Of a stretch of DNA of 61,915 nt, positions 20,949 to 30,867 are shown piece by piece. Each line of letters opens with the position of its first letter. Within the stretch, counting starts at the first letter, position 1. This DNA is from Richelia intracellularis HH01 (lineage in GTDB: Bacteria > Cyanobacteriota > Cyanobacteriia > Cyanobacteriales > Nostocaceae): the NCBI RefSeq assembly GCF_000350105.1, contig NZ_CAIY01000011.1, forward strand, positions 1 through 61,915, read 5' to 3'. Both the position numbers and the translations under genes were made by a program. The notes under the pieces are model-generated. The model searched no databases and was not told the DNA's origin. It saw only the letters and a list, made by a program, of their open reading frames with translations.

Positions 20949-21590
20949 TTATCTTGCACTACCTACTATATTTGCAGGCACAACGTTCAATATTGCTCCA
21001 GGCTTACCAGGAATAGCCCCTTTAATCAATAACAAGTTCCTTTCTGGATGTACTTGTACCACTGTCAACTTGCGGATAGTTACTTGTTTACCACCCAAGC
21101 GACCTGCCATCTTTTTCCCAGGGTAAACACGGCCAGGAGTGGTACCGGCACCAATTGAGCCAGGCTGTCTATGATTCTTCGAACCATGAGACATTGGTCC
21201 CCGGCCAAAGTTATGGCGCTTTTGGTTTCCTGCAAAACCCCTACCAATAGTCTTACCAATAACATCAACAACTTGACCAGCACTGAAAATATCTACTTTA
21301 ATTTTTTGTCCTAAAGTATATTCACTAGTGTTATTCAAGCGATACTCACGCAAATAACGAAGGGGTGGTGCTGAGGACTTTTTAAGATGCCCAAGCAAAG
21401 GTTTATTTAATGCCTTTGGCTTAACTTCGCCATAACCCAACTGAACAGCATAATAGCCATCGGTTTGCTGCGTTTTAACTTGTGTAACTGTGCATAGTCC
21501 TGCCTGAACAACTGTAACAGGGATAACTCTCCCTGTTTCGTCAAAGACCTGAGTCATGCCCAGTTTAGTGCCGAGAATACCTACAGACAC
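20949..21590 (-). CDS. rplC: 50S ribosomal protein uL3
   Basis: 213 residues, start GTG 21590 with AAGGAGA about 9 nt upstream. It organises the peptidyl transferase centre. [20 protein letters not shown] and [20 protein letters not shown] are diagnostic. It is the first gene of the block; rpsJ is absent here, as in cyanobacteria where it belongs to the str cluster. A long leader precedes it. Confidence 0.97.
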   Translation of the reverse strand: MSVGILGTKLGMTQVFDETGRVIPVTVVQAGLCTVTQVKTQQTDGYYAVQLGYGEVKPKALNKPLLGHLKKSSAPPLRYLREYRLNNTSEYTLGQKIKVDIFSAGQVVDVIGKTIGRGFAGNQKRHNFGRGPMSHGSKNHRQPGSIGAGTTPGRVYPGKKMAGRLGGKQVTIRKLTVVQVHPERNLLLIKGAIPGKPGAILNVVPANIVGSAR

Positions 21591-22442
21591 AGTTACTGAT
21601 TCTCCTTTCTAAATTGTGATTAAACCAATCAAATCAACTTTCACTTGCGTTTAGTGATGAACACCATATACTCCTGCCTGGAAGCCATTCAGAGTAGTTA
21701 AACCTAAATCCACTACCCCAAATAGCTAAACTTTCTTAATTGGCAAAATGGGAAAGCACCAATAACCAGAGGAAAAAGCACAAAACCCGTCAAAGTAGGC
21801 ATCCAAGGCATCAACTACACGAATGCCACAATATTGGGCTGGCACATTTTACTGAACCGGGCTAGGACTTAAATGGAAAGCCATCCAGTATCCATTAGTT
21901 AAGCCCTCTTATTAACACTTCATACCAGTGAGTTCAGTCATGGGTTATTTCTAACTAAATCACTTGATTTCATATCATTCAGGATATCTCTGAAGGCTGA
22001 ATTATCTCAGAGAACCTGGTTCCCATTCAAGAGGAAAAATCCTAGCTCGGGGCCTGGTAATACTTTGTATATCGCTGACCGACTTGCTGTTATAATCAGC
22101 ACTGATTTTGACTGTTCTCACCTACTAGTGTAAGTCACCAGTAACTAGCTACCACTGCCATATCTAAGTAGCGATCCAAAATATATACACCCAGCCACAG
22201 TCTTAAATTGTATCTCATCATTTTATATTTGTCCAGTGGAAACTTTAGGCGCTTTTGAGAGACAGTGATTTTTCTCCGGTTTAATCCATTCAAGATTAAT
22301 GACTTGTTAAATTCAATAAATAACTCTAGCTTTGATTTATAGAGATTAAAGTTGATCTGAATGAATAATCAGTAATTCGGTACAAAATAGTTGTGCTTAG
22401 GGTAGATAATATATATATCTAAGTGGGATAGAAAGAAAACTT
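21591..22442. promoter_or_regulatory. Divergent control region and long leader of the ribosomal operon
   Basis: 850 bp between the divergent genes rplC (-) and ndhN (+). About 21640-22180 is visibly less AT-rich than other spacers of the window and lacks long A/T runs, which suggests selection. It contains TATAAT-like sequence near 22090 and must hold the promoter for some thirty minus-strand genes. A minus-strand ORF of 32 codons (MPWMPTLTGFVLFPLVIG onward, about 21733-21831) lies in it without an evident ribosome binding site. Exact promoters cannot be fixed from sequence alone. Confidence 0.55.
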
Positions 22443-22922
22443 ATGACACTAATTACCACTGGTAAGAATTTCATTCACAATCTGAAAAAGTTTGGTTCTC
22501 TCGGTGTATATGCGCCTTTAGAGGGTGGTTATGAAGGGAGGTACTGTCGTCGATTGCGTTCTGCAGGCTATCATACAATAAGCCTAACTGCAAAGGGTTT
22601 AGGAGATATTGCAGCTTACTTGACTGGAGTTCATGGGGTCAGACCTCCCCATCTAGGTAAAAAGAGTAATATTAATAGTGCAGCAGTAGGTTATGTGTAC
22701 TATATACCTCCGATTGTCACTTCCCAACTAGAACAACTACCCCCTAAATCTAATGGTTTAGTCTTATGGATTATTGAGGGACATGTACTTGATGATCAAG
22801 AAATCGATTACCTAGTAAATTTACCCAATTCTGAGCCGAGGGTTAGAGTTGTCGTGGAAAGAGGAGGTGATCGTGTCTTCCGATGGGAGCCTCTAGAACT
22901 AACTATGGCAGTACCTAGTTAA
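22443..22922 (+). CDS. ndhN: NAD(P)H-quinone oxidoreductase subunit N (NDH-1)
   Basis: 159 residues; peripheral subunit specific to the cyanobacterial/plastid NDH-1 complex, which drives cyclic and respiratory electron flow in thylakoids. Recognised from PLEGGYEGRYCRRLRSAGY, LTGVHGVRPPHLGKK, QLEQLPPKSNGLVLWIIEG and VVVERGGDRVFRWEPL. ATG start. It is divergent from rplC and followed by a terminator, so it looks monocistronic. Confidence 0.96.
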   Translation: MTLITTGKNFIHNLKKFGSLGVYAPLEGGYEGRYCRRLRSAGYHTISLTAKGLGDIAAYLTGVHGVRPPHLGKKSNINSAAVGYVYYIPPIVTSQLEQLPPKSNGLVLWIIEGHVLDDQEIDYLVNLPNSEPRVRVVVERGGDRVFRWEPLELTMAVPS

Positions 22923-22968
22923 AAGATAACTATTATTTACAGTGAACAAATAATTGTTTAGTTAACCC

Positions 22969-23002
22969 GAGAAGCGTTGCTTTGTTAACGCTTCTCTTTT
23001 TG
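22969..23002 (+). terminator. Intrinsic terminator of ndhN
   Basis: GAGAAGCGTT at 22969-22978 pairs perfectly with 22987-22996, 8-nt loop, followed by TTTTTG. It lies about 46 bp after the ndhN stop. Confidence 0.9.
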
Positions 23003-23595
23003 TTATTTATTTAATTTTATTCAAAGTCATAAAACTACTAACTCTACCTAGAAAGCTCCCTCTACTTTTACCTTTATCTGTTACCAAGTGAGTTTATATA
23101 TTTTCAAGTCAATCATACACAATATTTGCAACACTCTCTCCTGCAAGCTATCCAGTATCAAAAATTATGAAGGTTTTAATCAATTTAATCTAATATGTTA
23201 GCTAAAATAAGCTTGTCATAAATATACTTTTAGTCAATAAAAATAACTACTGTCAGGTACGTTACTTAGGTTAAAATCTCATTACTAACAAATAATTGTA
23301 AGTAATAGCTACCTATCCACCATAGAAATACTAACCTAAAAAATGTTGAGGGTTTAACTATTTATCCAAGTGTACTACTTGAGAAAATATCAAAGGTGCC
23401 TTATAGGTTATTTTATTTCTGTAATTATTGAGAGTCTAGCAAACTTCAATTCCCAAAAGGAGTATGACTACTAATATTTGCTTAGTTAGCGTACTTAATG
23501 AGAGTTACTAAAAATACACACATCAGAGTATTTTTGATATAAGATAATTATCTGACTTAAATAATTTTTTATTTGCAGATAGTAGAAAGAATGAC
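23003..23595. other. AT-rich spacer
   Basis: About 590 bp between the ndhN terminator and the hairpin in front of ycf20. All frames are interrupted by stops within a few codons. Nothing recognised. Confidence 0.5.
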
Positions 23596-23650
23596 TATTA
23601 CAAGTATAAGTATTACTAATATACTATTAGTAATACTTATACTTGTAATA
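23596..23650. repeat. 26-bp perfect inverted repeat just upstream of ycf20
   Basis: Positions 23596-23621 are the exact reverse complement of 23625-23650, with a 3-nt loop. The right arm ends 10 nt before the ATG of ycf20 (23661), leaving no room for a normal Shine-Dalgarno. In RNA it would make a very stable hairpin abutting the start codon; in DNA it could form a cruciform. Confidence 0.9.
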
Positions 23651-23660
23651 CCTCAACATA

Positions 23661-23993
23661 ATGCAAAATACCCGCCTTAATAATTTGCTTGATGATATTT
23701 CTAGAAATTTAGGCCAGTGGTTTATAAACCCTTGGCGACGTACATCTTTGCTAATTATAAGCTTTTTAGTTGGATCATTCATGGGCACAGTAGTTGCGAC
23801 TACCGCTGGCCAGCAAGAAAGTATAGATATTATTATTGCTGCTATTATAACTGTAATTACTGAGATAGGTAGCAAAATATTTTATAGTTTGAAGCCTCAG
23901 CACAAACATATTCTTTGGATAGAATCACTTAACTATTTTAAGGTAGGTTTCATTTATAGTATGTATGTTGAAGCTTTTAAGCTAGGATCCTGA
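23661..23993 (+). CDS. Ycf20-like membrane protein (DUF565)
   Basis: 110 residues. The pattern TRLNNLLDDISRNLGQWFINPWRR followed by two hydrophobic helices (about 28-46 and 56-72, SLLIISFLVGSFMGTVVATTAGQ) is that of Ycf20/DUF565, found in cyanobacteria and plastids; plant relatives are linked to photoprotective quenching, but the bacterial role is unknown. The C-terminal 35 residues are less typical. A 26-bp hairpin ends 10 nt before the ATG. Confidence 0.85.
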   Translation: MQNTRLNNLLDDISRNLGQWFINPWRRTSLLIISFLVGSFMGTVVATTAGQQESIDIIIAAIITVITEIGSKIFYSLKPQHKHILWIESLNYFKVGFIYSMYVEAFKLGS

Positions 23994-25070
23994 TTCTGTT
24001 GCTTATTAACAATAGCAATTGTGCTTCAGTATATAGATATATAGATATTTAGTTTTACTAATCACATTTATTTTTAATTTCATTTATCAAAAAATCATCA
24101 ATGGTACTTATCTATATCAATAGTTTTCTAACTTCTTATTGTATGCATTCTCTGAAATTATCTTACTTCAAGATAATACTGATTTACTTGTTACAAAATA
24201 AAATAAATTTCTTATTATTTAGGAATAATATGATATTGAATTAGTAGATTAAGCTTACTAATAAAAATTTAATCAGTCTTTTTATAGTGTCTAGGTTATC
24301 TTGTATTAATATCTTATTATCACTCAAGTATCATAAATGATATATCCTTATAATCTATAATTAGATTAGTGAAATTAATTTAAGCATATTCCAATAAAAT
24401 TACTGACAACTAAAAGTTTAGACAAAATTACGAAGTAATATCAAATCTAATTATTTCGATACCTAGAGAACTTATTATTTCTCCAAGGCTTGCTATTTGC
24501 CATAATCAACTATAGACTTGTAAATCATTTATTAATGAGATCCATCAAATTAATACTACTTAAAATAGTAATTCAAGATGATCTTATCATTATCTATTTA
24601 ATTAGCCCAAATGATTAATTATCATAGTCAACTAAGATATGAAGAATGGGAGTTTGTAAGAGTAATTATTATAAATAATGTAAGTGATATTGGTTGATAA
24701 TTCTCTCATCTGGGAAAGTAGAAATTCCAAAAATATTAAAGTAATTGAGAATAAAAATGCTACCAATAAAACTTCATATAGGCAAAAAGATAAGATAAAT
24801 GTGGAACAAAGGCAAAATAGTATAAAACAAGTTTATCTTATTTGTTTATAATTTATTTAATCATTGAATAAAGTATAAGGTGTGTAAAATGCAGAGCAAA
24901 GTCCTAAGTTTTCTGCCTAGGACTTTGCTGGCTCTAGATATAACTGATAAGAACTTCCAAATGACAAAATTATTCTCCTTATAGAAAAAGCTGTACGGAA
25001 AATGTAATTAAATTTTGTTAGGATCGGGAAACAACTCTTATACCCACCTGTCCTAGCTTGGAGATAATTG
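23994..25070. other. Long AT-rich spacer
   Basis: Over 1 kb of very AT-rich sequence with no sustained frame on either strand. The only clear structure is the hairpin at 24895-24929. It may be an eroded gene region, but nothing recognisable remains. Confidence 0.5.
24895..24929. repeat. Inverted repeat, 12-bp stem
   Basis: AGCAAAGTCCTA (24895-24906) pairs with TAGGACTTTGCT (24918-24929) across an 11-nt loop. It lies 142 bp before the ABC-F gene and has no T-run, so it is more likely a leader structure than a terminator. Confidence 0.75.
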
Positions 25071-26765
25071 ATGCTGCGATTAGAACATATCAGTAAAATA
25101 TACCCCACAGGTGAAGTTCTCAAAAATGTAAATTGGGAAGTGAAAAGTGGAGATTGTATTGGTCTAGTAGGTGTTAATGGTGCAGGAAAATCCACTCAGC
25201 TAAAAATCATCTTAGGAGAAATTGAGCCTACTGCTGGGGAAATTATACGTCCCGCTAACTTGAATATAGCTTACCTGAATCAAGAATTTGAAGTAGAACC
25301 ATCACACACAGTAAAAGAGGAGTTTTGGACTGTTTTTACAGAGGCAAATCAAGTACAGCAGTCCTCAATCCAGATACAACAGGAAATGGAGACTGCTTCC
25401 CCAGAAAAATTAGAGAAATTAATTCACAAGTTAGACCGCGCACAGCGACAATTCGAAGCTCTTGATGGTTATGCTTTAGAAGCACGCATCGGCAAGATGT
25501 TACCAGAAATGGGGTTTGAGGCAGAAGATAGTAATCGTTTGGTCAGTGCTTTTAGTGGTGGTTGGCAAATGCGGATAGGCTTGGGTAAGATCCTCCTTCA
25601 AGAGCCGGATTTGCTATTATTAGATGAGCCAACAAACCATCTAGATTTAGAAACTATTGAGTGGTTAGAGAAGTACCTTAAAAGCTTAAATAATGCAATA
25701 GTGATAGTATCTCATGATAGAGAGTTTTTAGATAGATTGTGTACTCAGATTGTTGAAACTGAGCGGGGTATCTCCACAACATACCTTGGTAATTATTCCA
25801 CATATCTGCAACAAAAAGAGGAAAGCCAAGTTGCACAAATGAATGCTTATGAACGTCAACAAAAAGAGATTGAGAAACAACAAGCCTTTATAGAACGTTT
25901 CCGTGCCAGTGCCACCCGCAGTACTCAAGCAAAAAGTAGGGAGAAACAGTTAGAAAAAATCGAACGTATTGAATCAATAGCAGGAAGTGTAAGGACTTTG
26001 CAATTTCAGTTTTCTCCTGCTCCTCGCAGTGGGAGAGAAGTTGTGAAGATTAATGATCTAACACATGTATATGATGATAAAGTCCTTTTTTTAGGTGCAA
26101 ATCTGTTAATTGAAAGAGGTGATAAAATAGCATTTCTGGGCCCCAATGGTGCAGGTAAATCCACCTTGCTGCGGATGATTATGGGTATAGAAGTACCTAC
26201 AGAAGGTAGGGTAAGCTTAGGAGAACATAACGTTATTCCAAGTTATTTTGAGCAAAATCAGGCTGAAGCTTTAGATTTAAAAAAGACAGTCATGGAAACT
26301 ATTCATACTGAGGTACCTGACTGGAATAATGAGGAAGTCCGAACCCTCCTAGGTAAATTTTTGTTTGGGGGGAATACTGTGTTTAATCAAGTAGTTGATT
26401 TAAGTGGAGGAGAAAAGGCACGTTTAGCCTTAGCAAAAATGTTGCTTAGCCCTGCCAACTTAATGATTCTGGATGAGCCAACTAACCACTTGGACATACC
26501 AGCAAAACAAATGCTGGAATCATCTATTAAAAACTATGATGGTACTGTATTGCTGGTATCTCATGATCGCTACTTTATTTCCCAGATTGCCAACAAAATT
26601 GTGGAAATTAGGGATGGAGAATTTCGAGTCTATCTAGGCGACTATAAGTATTATACCAGTAAAATTGCTGAGGAGAAAGAAAAAGATAGATTGACTGCAA
26701 TTGCGCGGGACAAAGCTGCTAAAAAGACGAGCAAAGCTGCTAAAGCTACAACAAAGAAAAAATAA
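25071..26765 (+). CDS. ABC-F family ATPase (ribosome-associated, EttA/Uup type)
   Basis: 564 residues from ATG 25071, with GGAG about 9 nt upstream; a TTG directly before it is in frame but unlikely. Two complete ABC cassettes without membrane domains: Walker A GVNGAGKST (about 34-42) and GPNGAGKST (about 356), signatures SGGWQMR and LSGGEKARLAL, and DEPTNHLD twice. A charged helical linker (about 240-310) corresponds to the tRNA-interacting motif. ABC-F proteins act on the ribosomal E site, rescuing stalls or giving antibiotic resistance; the Lys-rich tail (KKTSKAAKATTKKK) suits RNA binding. The exact subfamily cannot be fixed by eye. Confidence 0.93.
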   Translation: MLRLEHISKIYPTGEVLKNVNWEVKSGDCIGLVGVNGAGKSTQLKIILGEIEPTAGEIIRPANLNIAYLNQEFEVEPSHTVKEEFWTVFTEANQVQQSSIQIQQEMETASPEKLEKLIHKLDRAQRQFEALDGYALEARIGKMLPEMGFEAEDSNRLVSAFSGGWQMRIGLGKILLQEPDLLLLDEPTNHLDLETIEWLEKYLKSLNNAIVIVSHDREFLDRLCTQIVETERGISTTYLGNYSTYLQQKEESQVAQMNAYERQQKEIEKQQAFIERFRASATRSTQAKSREKQLEKIERIESIAGSVRTLQFQFSPAPRSGREVVKINDLTHVYDDKVLFLGANLLIERGDKIAFLGPNGAGKSTLLRMIMGIEVPTEGRVSLGEHNVIPSYFEQNQAEALDLKKTVMETIHTEVPDWNNEEVRTLLGKFLFGGNTVFNQVVDLSGGEKARLALAKMLLSPANLMILDEPTNHLDIPAKQMLESSIKNYDGTVLLVSHDRYFISQIANKIVEIRDGEFRVYLGDYKYYTSKIAEEKEKDRLTAIARDKAAKKTSKAAKATTKKK

Positions 26766-27158
26766 TTGGTTGCAGGTGGAGTTATAATTTGATTGATATG
26801 AAGAAGTTACATGATTTATTATTTTTATTTCCTATGTGGTTTACAAATCTGCTTTGATTAGTATGGCACTATTGATTAGTTTGTATTAATCTCTCTATAA
26901 ATTTCAGTCCGGTTTATCTTAATACAAAATAAGTATTTTCATCAAAGGAATACCCTTTAATTTTTAGTTCCTATGAATATTTGGCTATAAAATTTTCATG
27001 ACTTATACTTTAAATTTATGCCAAGCAACCTTCATTCAGATAGATTAAAACTATATGGCGCTATAAGATTAAAAGTAAAGTGACTTTATATTGTGCTCCA
27101 ACTACTTAGATAATAAGTAGATATTGTCTGATAACTATGCAATGTTAAAGATAATGTA

Positions 27159-27194
27159 AAATATATTCATACTATTGATTGTATGAATATATTT
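27159..27194. repeat. Inverted repeat, 14-bp stem
   Basis: AAATATATTCATAC (27159-27172) pairs exactly with 27181-27194 across an 8-nt loop. About 400 bp after the ABC-F stop, with no T-run beyond ATTT. Confidence 0.75.
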
Positions 27195-27891
27195 ATTGGT
27201 AAATAATACATGGTCTTTCAAATAATTAAGCTTAGATAAAAATATAACATTACGCAAGAGTATATCAAGATTAACAGTCAAAACTTCAAAAGTGAAGATG
27301 TTAAGATTAATATTTGAGCATTAATTTTACGATTACTGCCCACAAAAACTGAGATAAAAGCATATATTTAGCATTAAAAAATTTTCAAAAAAATTTGAGT
27401 ATTCAAGTAATATTGCTGATTGAAAAGCATCTGGATAAATTAAGCTTTCTATTAATCAAAGCTATAACTAAAAAGAGCACTACGAAGTTTTACTAATATC
27501 AATAATATTGCAATAAGAATAATAAAAAAGAATACCTCATGCCAGATTATATTTACACTTATTTATATAAAAAATCGAAGCAATAAATTAAGGCATAGGA
27601 AAAGCAAGCGTACCTATTTTCTATCATGCCCCCAGAATAAATTAAACATTTAACTTAAGATGGGAATGTTTCGAAAAGCTGTTAATCTTCATAAAGACAT
27701 TAGTGGGGAAATTAATGATTAGTAAATATTCAATCAATGTATTCAGATAAACTGAAATTAAGATTGAGGGTAAAATAAAAGATTAATATAATATTAAAAG
27801 TTTTTCAGGAGTAGATTAATAATTACAGATATTTGATTTTATAAAGAACAAATAATAATAATATATTAATGTTGAGAACCCATCTAATGGT

Positions 27892-28150
27892 GATTCGCAT
27901 TAGAAGATTTGCATTAGAATATGGGCTATTATACATTAATGACCAGTTAAGTATTACTTCTATTTGAATTAGGTAGTGGGGTTATTCAAACTGACATTTC
28001 TGATGTAAGAAAAAGAGTTAAAGTATACCTAATAAAATGAGTCAACTATTAGTCTAAAATCCATACTTAGACTTATTAGAACCTACAGCAAATAATTTTC
28101 AATTTGTTCCAGATTTATTTAATGAGGAAGTCAAGATTGTGCAAGGATAA
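27892..28150 (+). pseudogene. Unidentified gene remnant
   Basis: Protein-like fragments occur in order on the plus strand but in different frames: MVIRIRRFALEYGLLYIND from about 27891, then ELGSGVIQTDISDVRKRVKV from about 27968, then after a shift NPYLDLLEPTANNFQFVPDL to a stop near 28150. An in-frame TAA interrupts the last piece. I do not recognise the family. The order and quality of the pieces suggest a recently inactivated small gene. Confidence 0.4.
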
Positions 28151-28219
28151 TTGATTTAAATAAAACTTCAATGTATCACCTTCTGAAGATTCTGGCATCT
28201 AAGACAAATCATTTAATTC

Positions 28220-29557
28220 TTATCTAATCTTACTACCAGTCAAAATTTTTCGTACATCTAACATAGCTGTATATGTGGGTAAAATATGTAAAGTTCTCCC
28301 TGCAGGTGTTTTCTCTAGAGCTGTAGTTATCGCTCGATATAAATCTGGCTCTACAATCAAGTTGACATTACTGTGCTGGCTATCCTGACTGTATTGTAGA
28401 CGTAATGCCATATCATAAACACGATTACCACTAACAACTACAGTCCCCCCTCTTTCTACTAGTTTTTCTGTATCTACATCCCAAATCCAAGATATGTCTT
28501 TACCATCTTGGGTGCGATCATTTAATACAAATAAGGTAGTGGTATCTCCACTCTCTGTAACTACACGAATGGTTTCATTGGTTCCTACAGGATTTTTTGA
28601 CAACAAAATCCTTACTCGTTTTCCATTAACCTCTAGCTCCTCAGCTCTTCCAAAAGCTGCTTGAAAAGCTTTGACTGCAAATTTTGTGGTTTCTATGCCA
28701 ACTCCCAATTCCTGAGCCGCAGTAACCGCAGCCATAGTATTATACTTATTGTATAAGCCAATTAGTACCTGTTCCCACTCCTGACTGTTGAGGGTAGGTT
28801 GACTCCTACTAAAGCTACAACTAGGACAGGTAAAATCCCCTAAATGAGATAAATAAACTCCTTGATACTTAAGGGCATGTCCACAGTTAGGGCAGTAAAT
28901 CGAATCTACTGCATGGGGCATACTTTCTAAATAATGCTCAGGTTCTGTTAAACCAAAAAAGTATACTTTTTGGTTTAGTTGCTGGCCAATATAAGACAAA
29001 ATTGGGTCATCAGCATTTAAAATTACTACCGCATCAGAAGTAAAGTTTGTGATGGCTTCGTTCAAACACTTACTGAGTTTGTCTACTTCTCCGTATCTGT
29101 CTAGCTGGTCTCGGAATAAATTCAGACATAGGATAATATGAGGTTGAATAGTATGTATTATTTTGGACACAATATTCTCATCTACTTCCAAAATGGCATA
29201 ATCTACATCTAACTTACCTACTAAATTGGAACTTTCCACAAGTGCTGTTGCTAGCCCATTTTCCAGATTTGCTCCTGTGGAATTGTGAGCAACCCGATAA
29301 CCCTCACATTCTAATATTCCTCTTAATAGTAAGGAGGTAGTAGTTTTGCCATTAGTTCCCGTAATTAGAATAATCCCACTCTTAACCTGATGACTAAATT
29401 GTTCTAATAATCCTGGTGCAATAAAACGGGCAATTGAGCCTGGTAAAACACTTGCTGCACCTAGATGTAGTGATCGTAGTATTAAAGTTACTGTCTTGGC
29501 GACTAAAACCGCAATACCTAATTTTAACCAGTCTATTAATTTAATACTCCTTTCCAT
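28220..29557 (-). CDS. murT: MurT-like Mur ligase (lipid II isoglutaminyl synthase subunit)
   Basis: 445 residues. ATP-grasping Mur ligase fold with P-loop GTNGKTTT at 67-74, a central RDQLDRYGE motif, a four-Cys zinc ribbon (Cys222, 225, 244, 247), and a C-terminal DUF1727-type domain. With the glutaminase GatD, MurT amidates D-glutamate of lipid II in many bacteria; cyanobacterial homologues are assumed to do the same. A hydrophobic N-terminus (residues 12-38) may attach it to the membrane. ATG start with GAGGGTAAG upstream. No gatD is found on either side within this window, although the two are usually adjacent. Confidence 0.88.
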   Translation of the reverse strand: MERSIKLIDWLKLGIAVLVAKTVTLILRSLHLGAASVLPGSIARFIAPGLLEQFSHQVKSGIILITGTNGKTTTSLLLRGILECEGYRVAHNSTGANLENGLATALVESSNLVGKLDVDYAILEVDENIVSKIIHTIQPHIILCLNLFRDQLDRYGEVDKLSKCLNEAITNFTSDAVVILNADDPILSYIGQQLNQKVYFFGLTEPEHYLESMPHAVDSIYCPNCGHALKYQGVYLSHLGDFTCPSCSFSRSQPTLNSQEWEQVLIGLYNKYNTMAAVTAAQELGVGIETTKFAVKAFQAAFGRAEELEVNGKRVRILLSKNPVGTNETIRVVTESGDTTTLFVLNDRTQDGKDISWIWDVDTEKLVERGGTVVVSGNRVYDMALRLQYSQDSQHSNVNLIVEPDLYRAITTALEKTPAGRTLHILPTYTAMLDVRKILTGSKIR

Positions 29558-29902
29558 ATTCTTACCCTCGCTAATTCCTAATGACTTTTATTAAGTAAAT
29601 TATTGAGATTAGATTTTTTCCCAAGAAGGTTGGAGTTAAGGCCGCAATTATTTAACCCTATTTGTTTATGAAGTTTATCCTGTATTACCATTACATAAAG
29701 CAATATATAATTCCATTGAAATCTATCAGCCATTTTTATAATAAAAACAAATTCTACTATATTATTTAAACCTATTAAAAATATTTTAAAGGCTTTAGTT
29801 GATAAAATTACCTCTTTATTTTTATTCTAAAATAGATTCAAGATACTTGGTATTTTTTATGAATATGGGAGGAAAGTTATCATCAGATAAATCTGATGCT
29901 AC

Positions 29903-29971
29903 GCACTTAATTACAGTAAGATCAGTAGTTTTTTATGATAGAAAACTACTGATCTTACTGTAATTAAGTGC
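29903..29971. repeat. 30-bp perfect inverted repeat
   Basis: Positions 29903-29932 are the exact reverse complement of 29942-29971 (arms begin GCACTTAATTACAG), with a 9-nt loop. It is the longest stem in the window. No target-site duplication is evident at its ends. It is 346 bp upstream of murT. Confidence 0.9.
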
Positions 29972-30223
29972 TAGAAATTATATTGTTGAAACTTAAAACT
30001 ATCAAATAGCTATAAGTCTTTACTCAATTGGCACTATAATAACTCTATTCTCATTTTTCTAGATATTTAATACCTTGAATAAAACGTTTAACTTTTTCGT
30101 TCATAAACATATCGACTCAATCAAAAGACTCAACCAGTTTGCTATATCATACTTCCAATAACTAATTTGTATCATAGCAATGTGACTTTATTGCTAGATT
30201 ATATTCTAAATTTATTTGCAAGA

Positions 30224-30242
30224 AATATATATATATATATAT
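30224..30242. repeat. AT dinucleotide tract
   Basis: About nine alternating AT units (GAAATATATATA to TATATTC). A self-complementary microsatellite in a spacer, probably slippage-prone. Confidence 0.7.
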
Positions 30243-30867
30243 TCATAAGTTTGCTGAAGCAAAGTGGTACATATCAAATATTGAGTTACTCTAGATTCAA
30301 TAATAGGTGATGTCTTAAGTAAATTAGAGTGGGAATTAGATATTTTATAAGTTTACAGATTTATTTTCTGTAAAAGAGATTAGTCAGGGTAACCTAGAAT
30401 TACTTTATCAATCACCCTTTGATAATACAATAGAACTAAAGACTTTCTTAGTCTAGCAGGCAATTACTTAGTCTGCTCAATTTTGTTTCAGTGTTAGCTC
30501 AATAATCGGAATTGTTATCATTGTAGTTAATAGTTTTCTAGCTCCTCTTATTTTCCAAAAACTCTATCTATCATGTGTAGGAAAAAATAAGAGAATAAAT
30601 AACCTAATTAACCCCAGATTTCTTCATTATACATCTAGAGCTATCTTGAAAAGTGGGAGTTTAACATAATCATACTATCAAAGTAAATTAATAAAATTCA
30701 GCAAATAGCATTCGACTACATTGCTTTTGATGAGCATAAAGCCAATCTGCCAAGGATGAAAAGTCTCTATATCATAGAAAAAGCCTTATCAGTAGAATTG
30801 GGGACTTTCCTACATGACTTGTATAGTTGACTATTAGGAACAAAATAAGGATTTCAAAGGTTAATTA

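Larger units (their letters stand above)
26766..28219. other. Long spacer with gene remnants
   Basis: 1.45 kb. A 14-bp hairpin lies at 27159-27194. Near its right end short coding-like pieces remain (separate pseudogene entry). The rest is AT-rich with stops in all frames. Confidence 0.5.
29558..30867. other. Long divergent spacer
   Basis: 1.3 kb between murT (-) and the photosystem I factor gene (+). It holds the 30-bp inverted repeat at 29903-29971 and an (AT)n tract near 30224-30242. No gene is recognised; promoters for both flanking genes should be here but I cannot place them. Confidence 0.5.

Noticed and set aside
23627..23875. Minus-strand frame overlapping ycf20
   Set aside because: Antisense shadow of a recognised gene; its start lies within ycf20.
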